Shown here in pieces: positions 41,621-54,088 of a stretch of DNA of 64,000 nucleotides. Under the pieces are notes generated by a model. It was not told where the DNA came from, searched no databases, and worked only from the letters and a program-made list of their open reading frames with translations. This DNA is from Microcebus murinus (Eukaryota; Chordata; Mammalia; Primates; Cheirogaleidae): the NCBI RefSeq assembly GCF_040939455.1, contig NC_134109.1:33745501-33809500 (forward strand), written 5' to 3'. Both the position numbers and the translations under genes were made by a program. Each line of letters opens with the position of its first letter. The stretch's first letter is position 1.

Positions 41621-41935
41621 TTTATTTATTTATTTTGAGACAGAGTCTTGCTTTGTTGCCCAGGCTAGAGTGAGTGCCATGGCGTCAGCCTAGCTCACAG
41701 CAACCTTGAACTCCTGGGCTCAAGCAATCCTCCTGTCTCAGCCTCACGAGTAGCCACCATGCCCGGCTAATTTTTTTCTATATATATCATTTGGCCAATT
41801 AATTTCTTTCTATTTATGGTAGAGATGGGGTCTTGCTCTTGTTCAGGCTTGTTTCGAACTCCTGACCTTGAGCAATCCACCTGCCTCGGCCACCCAGAGT
41901 GCTAGGATTACAGGCGTGAGCCACCGCGCCCAGCC
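41621..41935 (-). mobile_element. Dimeric lemur-type Alu
   Basis: Starts with (TTTA)n then GAGACAGAGTCTTGCTTTGT; TTGGCCAATTAATTTCTTTC linker; ends CCACCGCGCCCAGCC. Duplication GGATGTTTATTTTTA at 41606-41620 and 41936-41950. Confidence 0.96.
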
Positions 41936-42944
41936 GGATGTTTATTTTTAAATTGGAAAAAAAAAAACATTTTCAGAACCAGGATGGAAAAAATTCTTAT
42001 CAAACCTTATTTGTTCCTACAGTATAATAGTGGCTGGATGAAAAAATATTCTTGAAAATTCAAGAGGGTTTTCTTGACATATAATGTGGCTTTCAGACCA
42101 AAACTACTGACAAGGCAAGGTCTATCTAATTGATTAATTTTATGATCGTGACTGTGTCATCTGCATATAGCAGGGTTTGGGGCATACATACAGAAAACTT
42201 AACACCTTATTTATGAATATTTTAATTATATTTGCAGTCATACTGATAAATAATAAAAACATTTTCCCTCTTAAAAAGGGCATATGAAATTAATTGTTAC
42301 TTTATGTAACCACAAAATGGTATTTTTTTCTCAAGACTTATATAAAATACTGTTTATGATGAGTCACTTTCTTACACAGATGGCTTTGATCGTTAACCTG
42401 ATGTGGAAAGGGACAAAAATTAACATTAGATCTCTTCTATCAATAGATATTGTATTTGTGCTTTATAGATATTATCTCAGTTAATAAATTATTGGCTTTC
42501 TTATGTTTTCTGGAATTCTATTATATTTTTCAGTGTTCAATTTGTGAAAACTAGAAGAGTTTTCCTACAATACTATTTTTATTAAGCTACTCCCATGGGT
42601 TCTTTTAAAAAAACTTAAAAAAAAATTGAAACAAACATAGAAGATTTTAGAAAAATTGAAACAAACATATCCCTTCAACACTTATCAACATTTTACCAGC
42701 CTTGTTTTATCTATCCCCCACTTATTTTTGCAGTCTTTCAAAGCAAATGATTTTCTTACTATAGAAAATGGAAACATCAATTATCTTTCAGAGTTCCACA
42801 CTAGCTGTATCTCAAATGTGAATAAACTTATTTTTAATTACTTCTCTAGTAGAGAAATACTTATCAGCTTACCCCTTCCCATAACAACCTAAACATTTTC
42901 TCTTTTTACTTCCTGCACAAAAGGGAAATTAGCATGGTTTTAGA

Positions 42945-43075
42945 GTAAAACAAAAGTGAATGTGAATCCTGGTTCTGCCTATTATTAGCTTCATGACTTT
43001 GAGCAAAATTATCAAACCTCTCTAACCTTCAATTTTCTTGTTGATAAAAATGGGGATAATCACACTTTTAAAATG
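42945..43075 (+). repeat. MIR
   Basis: GTGAATCCTGGTTCTGCCTA, CATGACTTTGAGCAAAATTA and TTGATAAAAATGGGGATAAT match the MIR core in order. Confidence 0.8.
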
Positions 43076-43084
43076 TTACCTTTT

Positions 43085-43180
43085 AAACCTATTCTTTCCT
43101 TTTATTCATTCAGTAAATTACTACTGAGTGTCTTTTATGCCCCAAGTGCCATACAAGGTACCAGGGACAGAGTAGGGAGT
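43085..43180 (+). repeat. Ancient L2-type fragment
   Basis: TTTATTCATTCAGTAAATTA, AGTGCCATACAAGGTACCAG and AGTAGGGAGTAAAACTAGAC match the same old dispersed sequence as 2690-2765. Confidence 0.55.
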
Positions 43181-43558
43181 AAAACTAGACATTGTTTCTA
43201 TTTTAATGCAGTACCCATCAGTTATAAGGTTTTTAAAACTCTGGATCACAAATGGATGTAGGCTATGAAATCAATTAAAACACAATTTTAATTATAAACA
43301 ATTTTAATAGAAATCATAATTTTTTAATGAAAAAGGATAGAAAATATATTTCTTCACACATGGTAAGGATGACTCTTCTTTCATGAAACTTGTTTTTACT
43401 TATATGTACATGTGTATGTACATTTATATGTATTGTATCATGTTATACACATGTGTATATCACTGGCGTGTGATACATAATGCATTTAATATATTTCTTC
43501 CCATGGATGTGGTTAAAACAAAATTCTTGAAGCCACTGATACAGTGATGGAGATAGAT

Positions 43559-43582
43559 ATTAATCACATTAATGTGATTAAT
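43559..43582. repeat. Perfect 24-bp palindrome
   Basis: Centred between 43570 and 43571 with core AATCACATTAATGTGATT; the match extends three bases further on each side. AATCACATTAAT recurs at 43589-43600. Confidence 0.95.
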
Positions 43583-44039
43583 TCAAATAATCACATTAAT
43601 AAATACATAAATAGAAATTAAGAAAACCACTCTAAGGAAAGGAACATGGTTTTATGAGAGTATACAATTAGTGAACTACACTGAAGGGTCAGGGAAAGCC
43701 TGATGAAAGGATTTCTGATTTGAATATGAAGGATGAGTAAGAGCTTAGTAGGGGTGTGGGGTATGTGAGGGGAAGGGGGATATGGCTGGAAGATGGAGAG
43801 AGGGAAAAGAGAAAGATAGGAAGTGGAAATGCTCCATTATTATGTATATAAAGAACATTATATGCAGAGACCTCTGGTTCATGTCTTCCTCACACTTTAT
43901 AATGTAGCCTTTCTTAACTTTTAGTACTATAGTTCCCTGAGAGTACCAAGAAGATTCATATTTCATCTCCATGACATATGCTACTTCTACTAAAGTGTTC
44001 TTTTATTTTTTTAATTTAATACAATTTAATTTTTTATTT

Positions 44040-44420
44040 CAGAAAGTATCCTTTTCTTATCTTGCCTTCTGATTAGACATTTTAGCTTTTAAGACTCTGC
44101 TGAAGTATCACCTTCTCTATGTTGTTATATCTAACTCCCCTTCCCTTAAGAGTTACCTACATCCTCTCTTGTTTCCCCAGTGTAGCCTGAAATAACTCTA
44201 AAATGTATTTGCAAGCCAGGCGCAATGGCACAAACCATGAGTCCCAGCTACTCAAAAGGCTGAGGCATGAGGATCGCTGGAGCCCAGGAGTTTGAGACTA
44301 GTCTGGGCAACATGTGAGAACTCATTTCCAAAACCAAGATGTATTTGTAGTTATTTGCTTATGTGTCTTAGGAGAATCTCTAGCACTTGCTGTACAATAG
44401 GTATTAAATATATGTTCAAT
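44040..44420 (+). repeat. L2 3' end interrupted by a SINE
   Basis: AAGACTCTGCTGAAGTATCA before the SINE and GAATCTCTAGCACTTGCTGT after it read as one L2 tail split at 44212-44338. Confidence 0.6.
44212..44338 (+). mobile_element. Monomeric (FLAM-like) Alu SINE
   Basis: AAGCCAGGCGCAATGGCACA to TCTGGGCAACATGTGAGAAC, a single left-arm-type monomer. Duplication ATGTATTTG at 44203-44211 and 44339-44347. Confidence 0.85.
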
Positions 44421-44632
44421 ATGTCAAGTATTCAAAATGTTCCATAAATGAATGAGTGTGGTTCCTAAGAATTTTTTTCGGAAAAAATAAATGAAATGAA
44501 AAATAAATATGAATGAAAAATAAATAATATTTTCCAAACCAAAATTCCATATTTGCTATATATATTCCAGCAGATCCAAGTATATTTTCTTCAAAACTTG
44601 AACAAACATTCACCTTTTTAAGATTATTTAGA

Positions 44633-44941
44633 GGCTGGGTGTGGTGGCTCACGCCTGTAATCCTAGCATTCTGGGAGGCTAAGATGGAAGGATGGCTTGA
44701 GGTCAGGAGTTTGAGACCAGCCTCAGCAAGAGTAAGACACTATCTCTACCAATAGAAAGAAATTAGTCGGACAACTAAAAATAGAAAAAAACGCCTGTAG
44801 TCCCAGCTACTCGGGAGATTGAGGCAGGAGGATTGCTTGAGACCAGGAGTTTGAGGTTGCTGTGAGCTAGGCTGACACCATGGCACTGTAGCCTGGGTAA
44901 CAGAGTGAGACTCTGTCTCAAAAAATAAATAAATAAAAATA
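44633..44941 (+). mobile_element. Dimeric lemur-type Alu
   Basis: GGCTGGGTGTGGTGGCTCAC start, shortened linker (right-arm start deleted), (AAAT)n tail. Duplication AAGATTATTTAGA at 44620-44632 and, with one change, 44942-44954. Confidence 0.94.
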
Positions 44942-45640
44942 AAGAATATTTAGAAACTCTGCTTTAATTCTATATAACTTATGTCATTATTCTGTTTAGC
45001 AGAGTGCCTAGTTCATTGTTGATGCTCAATAAATATTTGTTAAAAGAATAAAGAAATGAATTTGGCATTCTAATAATAATTAGTTGGGAAGTTTGCAAAA
45101 TGACTTATTACTATTGGGCTGTGTAAATTTTCTTAAATAATTCCATAAATGTGTATATTTTATCTAGATTACGAGATCCTTCAAAGTAGGGATTACTACA
45201 TTTATTTCTTTTTTGAAATCCTCTGCTGTTCAATCTTCCTCATTTCTCCTGTTCCCCCCCAAATGCACATATATGCAAAATGCTTTTATCAATATTCTGC
45301 ACAAATACTCTAAATAAATGTCACTGAACAATGAGTGGCTGGTGATCATCTGCAGCAGTATAGGAGCAAGCCTGTATAGAGTCTCAGGGAGGTCAATATG
45401 TGAAAGAGCTTTTAAGTGATTCTAAGGAGCAAGGTCCTTTTTTTTTTTTTTACCATGGAAGGTATACCAACTGGGGAGAGAATATGTGCCTGCTTAAACT
45501 ATGTTCTCTAGCTTTCCCTGAACCTTTCTATCTGACAAATGTGTCTCTATATTGTGGGCCAAGGAAGGCTTATTAGTCAACCAATAATATAGAAGGTTCT
45601 TGGTACCAACAGAGGAGTCATTTTTATTATTTCCTTTATA

Positions 45641-45795
45641 ACAGTATTTCCCAACCTTTAATGTGCTTACAAATCATCTGGAGATCTTATTAAAATAGAA
45701 ATTCTGATTCCATAGGTCTGGGATAAGGCCTGAGATTCTACATTTCTAACAAGCTAATGTTGATGCTGCTGGTCCATAGACTACCCTTTATGAGG
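45641..45795 (+). mobile_element. MER5A-type hAT-Charlie MITE
   Basis: CAGTATTTCCCAACCTTTAA, ATCTGGAGATCTTATTAAAA and TTGATGCTGCTGGTCCATAG match MER5A along its length as I remember it. Opposite orientation to the copy at 3723-3875. Confidence 0.8.
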
Positions 45796-45955
45796 AGCAG
45801 AGCAGTATAAGATCGAACTGAATATAGGCAAATTCAAACCAAGAAAATTTAAAGAAAAAAAATTAGTGAACCACAGAAGTATTGCTTTTGACTTAACACC
45901 ATGGCTTATCTTATAAGACAGAAAAATAATTATCAATTCATCTAACTTGCTGATA

Positions 45956-46351
45956 TAGTCATGCATCACTTAACGAGGGGCATATGTTCTGAGGAATGCA
46001 TCATTAGGAAATTTTGCTGTGCGAACATCATAGTGTATACTTACCCAAATCTAGATGGTATAGCTTACTACATCCCTAGGCTATATGGCATAGCCTATTG
46101 CTCCTAGTCTACAAACCTGAACAACATGTTACTCTACTGAATACTGTAGGAAATTGTAATAAAATGGATACATATTTGTGTATCTAAACATATCTAACTA
46201 TAGGAAAGGTAATGCCTTGCACTATGTGACCTTATGATGACTACAATGTCACTAGGTGATAGGAATTTTTCAGCTCCATTATAATCTTATGGGACTGTTG
46301 TTGTATATGTGGCCCATTGTTGACTGAAACATCATTGTATGTACATGACTA
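45956..46351 (+). mobile_element. MER2 (TcMar-Tigger MITE)
   Basis: AGTCATGCATCACTTAACGA start, GCGAACATCATAGTGTATAC, GGCATAGCCTATTGCTCCTA, and GTACATGACTA end form worn terminal inverted repeats. TA at 45954-45955 and 46352-46353. Confidence 0.88.
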
Positions 46352-49300
46352 TATTTATTTAAAAATATCTATTAAAGAGAGAGGTTTTAAAAAAAGTTGC
46401 CATTTTTCAAGATGAATTCTATAAGTTTGAGTGGGAGGGATCAGAAGTAGAGGCATGATGGCACATGAACCTAAAGCTTGGAAAGAAATAAAGTAAACCA
46501 CAGTATGCCACTAGAAAAGATGGATGGATTCCAAGGATTTCTGTAAAGACTTAGAATCTTTTGTCCCCTCCCTAATTCTGACATATCTGCTAATGAGTTT
46601 TCTTTTTTGCTTTGTAACTGTAGAATTTAATTTTAAGAAAGTGATAAAAGTAATATACACCAAACCCTAACAGCAAATTCATTATGTAAGCAATTCATAA
46701 TGCTTAATGCTAAACCCTGAAACTGTTCCCTCTTCTTCCTTCTTTTGTCAATGTCTAGAAAACACTTTTAGTCTTATTCTATTTATTTGAAGATTTTTGG
46801 TTATATTATTTGATATAAAATTGATACCACTATATAACTATTCATTGTAGCAATGTATACAGACAATGACATCCCCAAACCATTTGCCATAGAATTATTC
46901 TTCATTTTCATTTTCTAGCCATATGTGATCTCTCTTTAAGCCTCTTGAAACACCATATAGCTATTCATTTATTTTTGATAATAAAGGGTCTCATCATTTC
47001 CATGTTAAGGCTTAATAAAATGAGGCTTTACATATGGCATAACTTTCTGAGATCCTAGGAAATATTTTTGACAAAGTTTGAATAAGGTGGAGGAATAATA
47101 ATTTGTCTACTCTGCTCATGGAACTAAGACTGGATGCTAGGCACAAGGCAATACTATTTATGTGTATACTAAAATTAAGATTAGGAGGGGTTGAGGACAG
47201 AGAGGGGACAAGAGAAGGTGACAAGGCCAGAATAAGAGGATCAATATCTGCTTCAATTATACTGAGGAATTAAATTAGGTAAATTATTTTGAATTTCAAA
47301 TATTCTCACTTTTCTTATGGAAAGCAGGGAGTTGAACATAGGATAGATAAGTAAGAAGGCATTTTGTATTCTTTACCATCGTCTTCCAGGGGAAAATGCA
47401 TATTAATTGTTAGTATTGGGAAAGGAGGTATTGTTTCCTTAAATGTGTATTTTAAACTTTTTGGAATTAAATAAAATTAATTATTACAAATTATCTACCT
47501 ACTTACATGAATAATACTCCTATATCATGAGGCTCTCTTCTTCATCAAAAGTATTCTATACCAGAAGGCAATCATAGGCTGTCAAATGAGTTAGAGAACC
47601 AGCTATAGCCAAAGAGGATTTAAATAGACACAGCAGAAACCCTGAAACATGATTATTATTAAAATAATATGAATTAGCTCTAAATCAAAATGGCTGTGGA
47701 CTATCTATATTGAATTGTTTGGGTTAAACCTACAAAATGTTAACAGTGGCCAACGAGTGAGATAATGAGTAATTTTAAAATGTTCTTTTTGATTTTCAGT
47801 ATTTTCAGTCAGAATGTAAAAAAGAAAAACACTTAAAAATTCATTTTACCCAAATGGCAAGGATTTCTCTGAATATCTCCTTTTAGAACTGTATGTTACT
47901 CATTGTTCTTAAAATAATTCCTGGCTTGTTCAAAATACTCCCTTTTTCTAAATGATCCCAAAACAAGTTCTAAAGGGATAAGCCTTTCAAATTGAACTTT
48001 TTTAAGAGAGCTGAATTCAAGATTCTGGGATATTTTTGCCTTTATAAATATCTAAGAAGAAACTCTTAGGTAATGGGCACCACATCTATACAGGAGGGTG
48101 TAGATGCATCAAGAGGAGAATGATTAGCTTAATCAGTGTGAAGGGTGAAATAAAATTCAAAAACATGAATAAAAATATTGTATTGATTCTAATTGTTAAT
48201 ATGTCACTTTCATTTTTTCTCTACTTTTATCTTTCAAATTCACTCCCTTCTGAATGCAGATTTAGGTTTATTAGGTTACAGGTCCTCCTATTATTTATAT
48301 CATCCTCATTTGATTCCTGCCTTCTTTACATTTTATTCTATTGTTTTAAGCTATTTCTACTTATTTCTTATTTTCTTAGTCATTTTATTACTGTCTTGAT
48401 TTTTCAACCCACATACCTTAAAGCAAGTGCTCTTCCAACTGGTTTGGAGTTTTATCCCACATGTTTCTGAAGGATACTGGCTAATGCTTAGTGATCCAGA
48501 GCAAGTTAGCAACCTCTTTACACCTAGAGGGTTAGCAATGCTCACGAGTGCCACTGGTTATTACTGGAAAGCCTAAGGCAAAGGCAGAGGAGAAGAAAAA
48601 AGGGAAAATAAAGGGAGTGGGGAGTAAAGGAAGACAGGGGTAGAGAGAAGGAGGTACTTGAAGTAGAGTGTGGTAGAGAGCCACAACAACTGCCTCAAGG
48701 ATATTCTTTACCAAAATACTGCCTGGGGTGGTGGCATAACACAGAAGAGAGGAATGAATGCATTTATCATCAAAGAAATGAAAATCCCCTTAATTACTGA
48801 ATATGATAAAGAGGATTTTTGGGATTCATAGAGTTTATCTTCCTGAATTACAGAAAAAGTTGAGGAGGCATAAACTGAAAAATTCATCATGGTTCTAATA
48901 CCATGTGTCTTTGTCTACTAAAGACACTAGCCATTCCTACTTTGAAATTTTACCATATCTACAATGGTTATCTGTTATGTGTTATGTCTCTGTTAAATGT
49001 TACATATCTTAGAGAACTAGTAACACTTTGCAAGAAAGAAATAATGTGAATCAGCTGCATGGTAGATAATCTCTTAGACTTTTTATTAATATAAGATGCC
49101 ATTTTAGATTTTTTGATGAAATAACTAAAAATAATATCATTCTAAAATGAAAGAATAAATAAGATACTAAATGGTAATTTTACATAATTTTTGTTTTGTC
49201 AGATTGTACAGTAGCAGAAAGGCTCTTTTATGGCACATATAGGCTAATTGCTCTTTTTGGCAACAAGATAAACTAACAACAACAGTTTTTTTTTATTGAG

Positions 49301-49555
49301 CTGCTGCTACCTCATGTAAAAATCACAGAACATTTGGTTTGGGAATAATTCTGCCTCAAATTCTCTCTACTTTATATTACCAAGAATATAAAAAAAAAAC
49401 AATAGACTTCCTTGTCTTTGATATTTCATCTGCTGTAGTTGTTTGCTCTACTTTGGAAGTAAGAATTCTTTGTCATTTTATAGTAATCCTATATGGCTAC
49501 AAATTATATGATCAAAACAGAATTTACTTTTTAGATGGGTAATAAGAAACAAGAA

Positions 49556-49903
49556 GCCGGGCGTGGTGGCTCACGCCTGTAATCCTAGCACTCTGGGAGG
49601 CGGAGGCGGGAGGATTGCTTGAGGTCGGGAGTTTGAAACCAGCCTGAGCAAGAGTGAGACCCCGTCTCTACTATAAATAGAAAGAAATTAATTGGCCAAC
49701 TAATACATATATAGAAAAAATGAGCCGGGCATGGTGGCGCATGCCTGTAGTCCCAGCTACTCGGGAGGCTGAGGCAGGAGGATTGCTTGAGCTCAGGAGT
49801 TTGAGGTTGCTGTGAGCTAGGCTGATGCCATGACACTCACTCTAGCCTGGGCAACAAAGTGAGACTCTGTCTCAAAAAAAAAAAAAAAAAAAAAAAAAAA
49901 AGA
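49556..49903 (+). mobile_element. Full-length lemur-type dimeric Alu, little diverged
   Basis: GCCGGGCGTGGTGGCTCACG start, TACTATAAATAGAAAGAAAT linker, long A tail (27 or more). Perfect duplication AAGAAACAAGAA at 49544-49555 and 49904-49915. Intact CpGs suggest it is young. Confidence 0.97.
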
Positions 49904-50279
49904 AAGAAACAAGAAGAGCCAATGAAGCCATCAGAAAAATAAAATAATTTTCTTTCTGGACAATATTTATTCAAAGAACATTGTAGAAGGAATCAATTTG
50001 GTAGAAAAAAAACATAAGAGCCAGTGAGGATTGCTATTTATGTTTTAGCTTTGGCAGAAGTACTCTAGTGATATCAAGCTGAATGAGGTAAATGCAAGAT
50101 AGTCTTCCTAAGGAAGACTAATAGAAATTAAAACATAAGACCACTCTCCCCATCATTCTATTTATACAGAATATGAAGAGTAACAATTCAGATAAATGTT
50201 ATCCATTTTCTAAGATGGTCTAAGGAAAATGTTTATAATAATAATGATGATAATAATAGTTACTATCAATAAACATTTA

Positions 50280-50545
50280 AAAAAACAATTATTGAGTGTT
50301 TTTTTGTGTGTGTGTGTGTGTGTGTGCGCCAGATACTTTACTAAGGCTTTATACGGTCTCATTTTATTCTCACAACAATCTGTTGGGGTGAGTGTTGTTA
50401 AAATTATTGCAATTTTACACATGAGAAAACTGAGGCTCAAAAATTTAAGTGATTTGCTCAAAGTTACACAGATGATAGAACCGGTACTAGAACCCACATC
50501 ACTTGAACTTTGCTCAAAGCTCATAGCCTTCACAATTTGCTATAC
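50280..50545 (-). repeat. MIR with an internal (GT)n run
   Basis: Reverse MIR: TACACATGAGAAAACTGAGG, GATTTGCTCAAAGTTACACA, GAACCCACATCACTTGAACT. A (TG) microsatellite occupies 50305-50328. Confidence 0.85.
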
Positions 50546-50636
50546 TGTCTTTAACATAAAAAGATACAGTTAAGAGATGGTGATGGAACATGTAGGAGAT
50601 AAATGAATGTATTTAATTATAAGAAAAAGGAAATTA

Positions 50637-50984
50637 CAGGTTTAGTATCCCTTATCCAAATGCTTGGGACCAGAAGTCTTTTGGATTTTGAATTTTAGAA
50701 TATTTGCATATATATATAATGAGATATCTTAGGGATAGGGACCAAGTCTAAACACAAAATTTATTTATGTTTTATATACACTTTATACACATAGCCTGAA
50801 GATAATTCTATATGATAGTTTAAATAATTTTGTACACAAAACAAAGTTTTGACTGTTTTAGCTGTGACTTATTACACAAGGTCAAGTGTGAAGTTATCCA
50901 CTTGTAGCGCCATGTCGGTGCTCAAAAAATTTCATATTGGAGAATTTTGCATTCCATATTTTTAGATTAGGGATACTTAACCTG
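50637..50984. mobile_element. Tigger-type MITE, 348 bp, with TA duplication
   Basis: Terminal inverted repeats CAGGTTTAGTATCCCTTATC and, at the other end, TAGGGATACTTAACCTG; flanked by TA at 50635-50636 and 50985-50986. No ORF. Probably of the MER44/Tigger7 kind, name from memory. Confidence 0.85.
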
Positions 50985-51402
50985 TATTTCAATGGCTAGA
51001 TGTAGTTAAAAAAAGGAAAAACAAAACCAAGTAAGAGACTCCATAACTGACCATTAAAAAGGAATTGGCATTCTTAATAGCTCTGATAAGCTGAAAACTG
51101 TTTTTTAGGTATTTCTTCAAAGATGTCAGCCTTGGGTTAATAACCAATGACATTAATAACAATGTATTGTGGTTTGCAAATCACTATGAGAGTAGATTTT
51201 AAATCTCAGTACAAAAAATGATAAATATGTGAGTTAATAAACATGTTAATTAGTTCAACTGAACAATTCCACAATGTATATATATTTCAAAACATTTTAT
51301 TGTATATATCAAAACAAAAACAATAATAGTTACTAGCAATTCAGTTGAATTTTCATTCTGGGTTCTAAGATTGGACTGTAGGCAGGCCAATGCTATTTAT
51401 CA

Positions 51403-51460
51403 TTTGCTTATAAGCTTTTTTTTTATTTTTTTTATTTTTTTATTTTTGCTTATAAGCTTT
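51403..51460. mobile_element. Tail-only retroposed insertion with 16-bp duplication
   Basis: Two identical copies of TTTGCTTATAAGCTTT (51403-51418 and 51445-51460) enclose only 26 bp of T-rich sequence with regular A interruptions (51419-51444). That is what remains when a poly(A) tail alone integrates by the L1 mechanism. A simple tandem duplication with slippage is the alternative. Confidence 0.75.
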
Positions 51461-51998
51461 ATGTAATCTCAGGCATCTTTGAGGGATTGAACTGCTGGTA
51501 CTATCTGGGGCTCCAGAACTTTGAAATATGGCACCTTTCAGTGAATTGGAGGGTTCTTTCATGCTTGCTTTTCTTGAAACTCTTTATTGATGTTTGAGCT
51601 TAAACCAGGAGAACACACTACTTCACTTTATCCCTGTGGGGGGAATCTGTTCTTTTATCTGGGATCACATAGATGTTTTCAACTAGAAAACATCTGGAAA
51701 ACTTCCAGACCACCACTGTTTGCTATCTGGCATATATAGGTGTCAAAAGAATTAAAACAAATAAAATAGAAAAATAAAAAACCCTAGTAAAGTGTTTTTA
51801 TTTAATTCCTACAAATTTATTTGTAAGTAAGAATTTTCACGTAACTGTGGTACTTTAACTGAAAAGTTTTCATCAAGTTTGTGCCAGAAAATACAAAGGT
51901 GTAGATTAACACAGTTATCTGTGAATGGAGTTATTCTCACAACTGTGGGGAAACATATGTAACAGTTGATGGGTGCCTGGGCTGAGCCAAAAATCTTA

Positions 51999-52241
<243 letters not shown>

Positions 52242-52479
52242 CTAAATGGGCTCAATTAGACCTCTTGATATTTGCCCCAAGGAATAGAAGAAGACAGAAA
52301 GAAGAGATACATTCTAGTGCCTGAAATAAAAGATTATATTCAGTAAATTCATATTAACACTTGCAAAGATTATTTGAATGAGTTGCTATATAGTCATTAA
52401 AGATGTGTTCAGTTGATGTTTCATTACTCCTTTAACAATTCAAATATAATTTTCTTTAAAAGGAAAGCCATATCTTCAA

Positions 52480-52930
52480 GATTTGCATATCCATTGATGC
52501 AGTAGTTTCACTTCTAGAAATGTTCCCTAGGAAAACTGATAAAATCTTTATGTCCTCGTTTATTTCAGAGCTGATTACATTAGTAAAAAAAGGGGAAAGA
52601 AACCAAAAGATCAATAATATTAATATAAGATATTTAAATAAACAATGATCTATGCTTAGGATAAAATGTTATGCAGGCTAAAGTAATTTATGAAGATATT
52701 CATCAACACAGGAAAATTCTTTGATATGTATTTTAAAAACATGCAAATTTGCACATGCAATATATAATCTTAACTATGTTAAGATGTGTACATATCAATT
52801 GAAAAGATGGAAAAAATACATACAAAAATATAAAGTATTTGTTACTTCAGAATGTTAGAATTGTTTATGATTTTTATTCCTTAGCTATACTTTTCTGAAT
52901 ATTTCCAAGTTTTCTACAATGAGCACATCA
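52480..52930 (+). repeat. Ancient L1M/HAL1-type 3' end
   Basis: TGATGCAGTAGTTTCACTTC, TATTCATCAACACAGGAAAA and AGTTTTCTACAATGAGCACA match the same type of ancient L1 tail seen at 18365-19370. Confidence 0.5.
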
Positions 52931-53446
52931 TTTTCATTTTATCATAAAGTTTTTTTTCCCCTCATAAACAGAAATGTAAAAAACAGGAAGGACCTTCCCA
53001 ATCATTCCATAGGACTGCTAGCCTTTGATTTTGGGTTCATTAACTTAAGTGATTTAGTGACTATAAGAGCACTAGTAACCTTTCATGTGAAGTCAGTATT
53101 CAAACTACTCTGGATGACAATCACTTTTGGCTCAGGAATTTGAATTAGTGTTAGCAAGAATAGTTTCAAGAATCACGACCAATTCCTTAAATCCTCTAGT
53201 CAGAACCTATCTTTATTATTAATTTAAAAAAGGAAAAGAAAATAGGAGATAAAAGAGAGGAAGAAGAGGAAGGAAAAAAATCAAGCTAATAAATAATACA
53301 GGACTTGATTTATGTAAGATATTTGCATAATTTACAAAATTTCATTGTTTCCAGAGCTGGAGAAGTGAGTCTGTATTTTTGGGCTTTGACCTACTTAGCC
53401 ACTGATTTCTAGATCCTAGGACCTAAAAGTAAGTACGGAGAGATTT

Positions 53447-54088
53447 CTTTTTTTTTTTTTTAAATACATACATACATACATACAAATCCTGCCTCAGGTT
53501 TATTCATACAAATAGTATAAGAGGACCCCAGCCCCATACAGGCAGTAGTCCTTTTGTCCTTGGCTGACAGAGGCCTCTACTCTGGAGCCCTCATGGGAGC
53601 CTGGGTACCTCTGGGGGTCTGAGCTGGGGTTGGAACTTAACTTGGAGCTGCAGCTGAACCAAGTACTGGGCCTTGGTTTGATCCTTGGCCTCTGGCCGCA
53701 GAGCCTGAGACCCTTGGCAATGCATGCACAAGCATACTTTACAAGCTTGGGGTGGTCAATGTAGGCAAGCTGATTGAGCTTGCAGCTTATGCTCTTTGAG
53801 ATCTTGGGCTTAACCTCCTTGGGCTTTACGAGGGCCTTGATAGCTTCAGCGTGTGCACTCATGGCCTTAGAGTTGTTGGTCTGCATCTTCTTTAGGCCCT
53901 TCTTGTGCTTCTTGGCAAAGTACATGTTCCTCAGGAACTTGGGGTCCACTCCCTTAAGAGATTCATATCTTTGTGATAGGGGTTTCTTGATGCCATATCT
54001 GTACCACTTTTAGGACTGGTTGTGTGTGGTGTGGTTCTTGGATTTGGCCATGTCTACACCATAATCTGTGGCTGTCAAAGAGCATCCA
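53447..54088 (-). pseudogene. RPL29P: RPL29 processed pseudogene
   Basis: Reverse-strand copy of ribosomal protein L29 mRNA. The ATG at 54051 opens MAKSKNHTTHNQS, then a TAA replaces codon 14 (Arg). The same frame resumes through [20 protein letters not shown] and [18 protein letters not shown], with one Asn codon lost from the H-N-K-K motif and several Arg to Cys/Gln/His changes of CpG type. A frameshift after LRLC destroys the Ala/Lys-rich C-terminus. There are no introns. An AATAAA (504-499 of 53 kb) and an A-rich tail (53461-53448) follow. Flanking GAGAGATTT at 53438-53446 and 54089-54097 is the target duplication. It is an L1-mediated retrocopy, not a gene; the 149-codon ORF here is its remnant. 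Confidence 0.95.

Noticed and set aside
53500..53949. 149-codon minus-strand ORF, the longest in the window
   Set aside because: It is the frame left in the RPL29 retrocopy: tail, target duplication, no introns, an upstream stop and a late frameshift. Not a functional gene.
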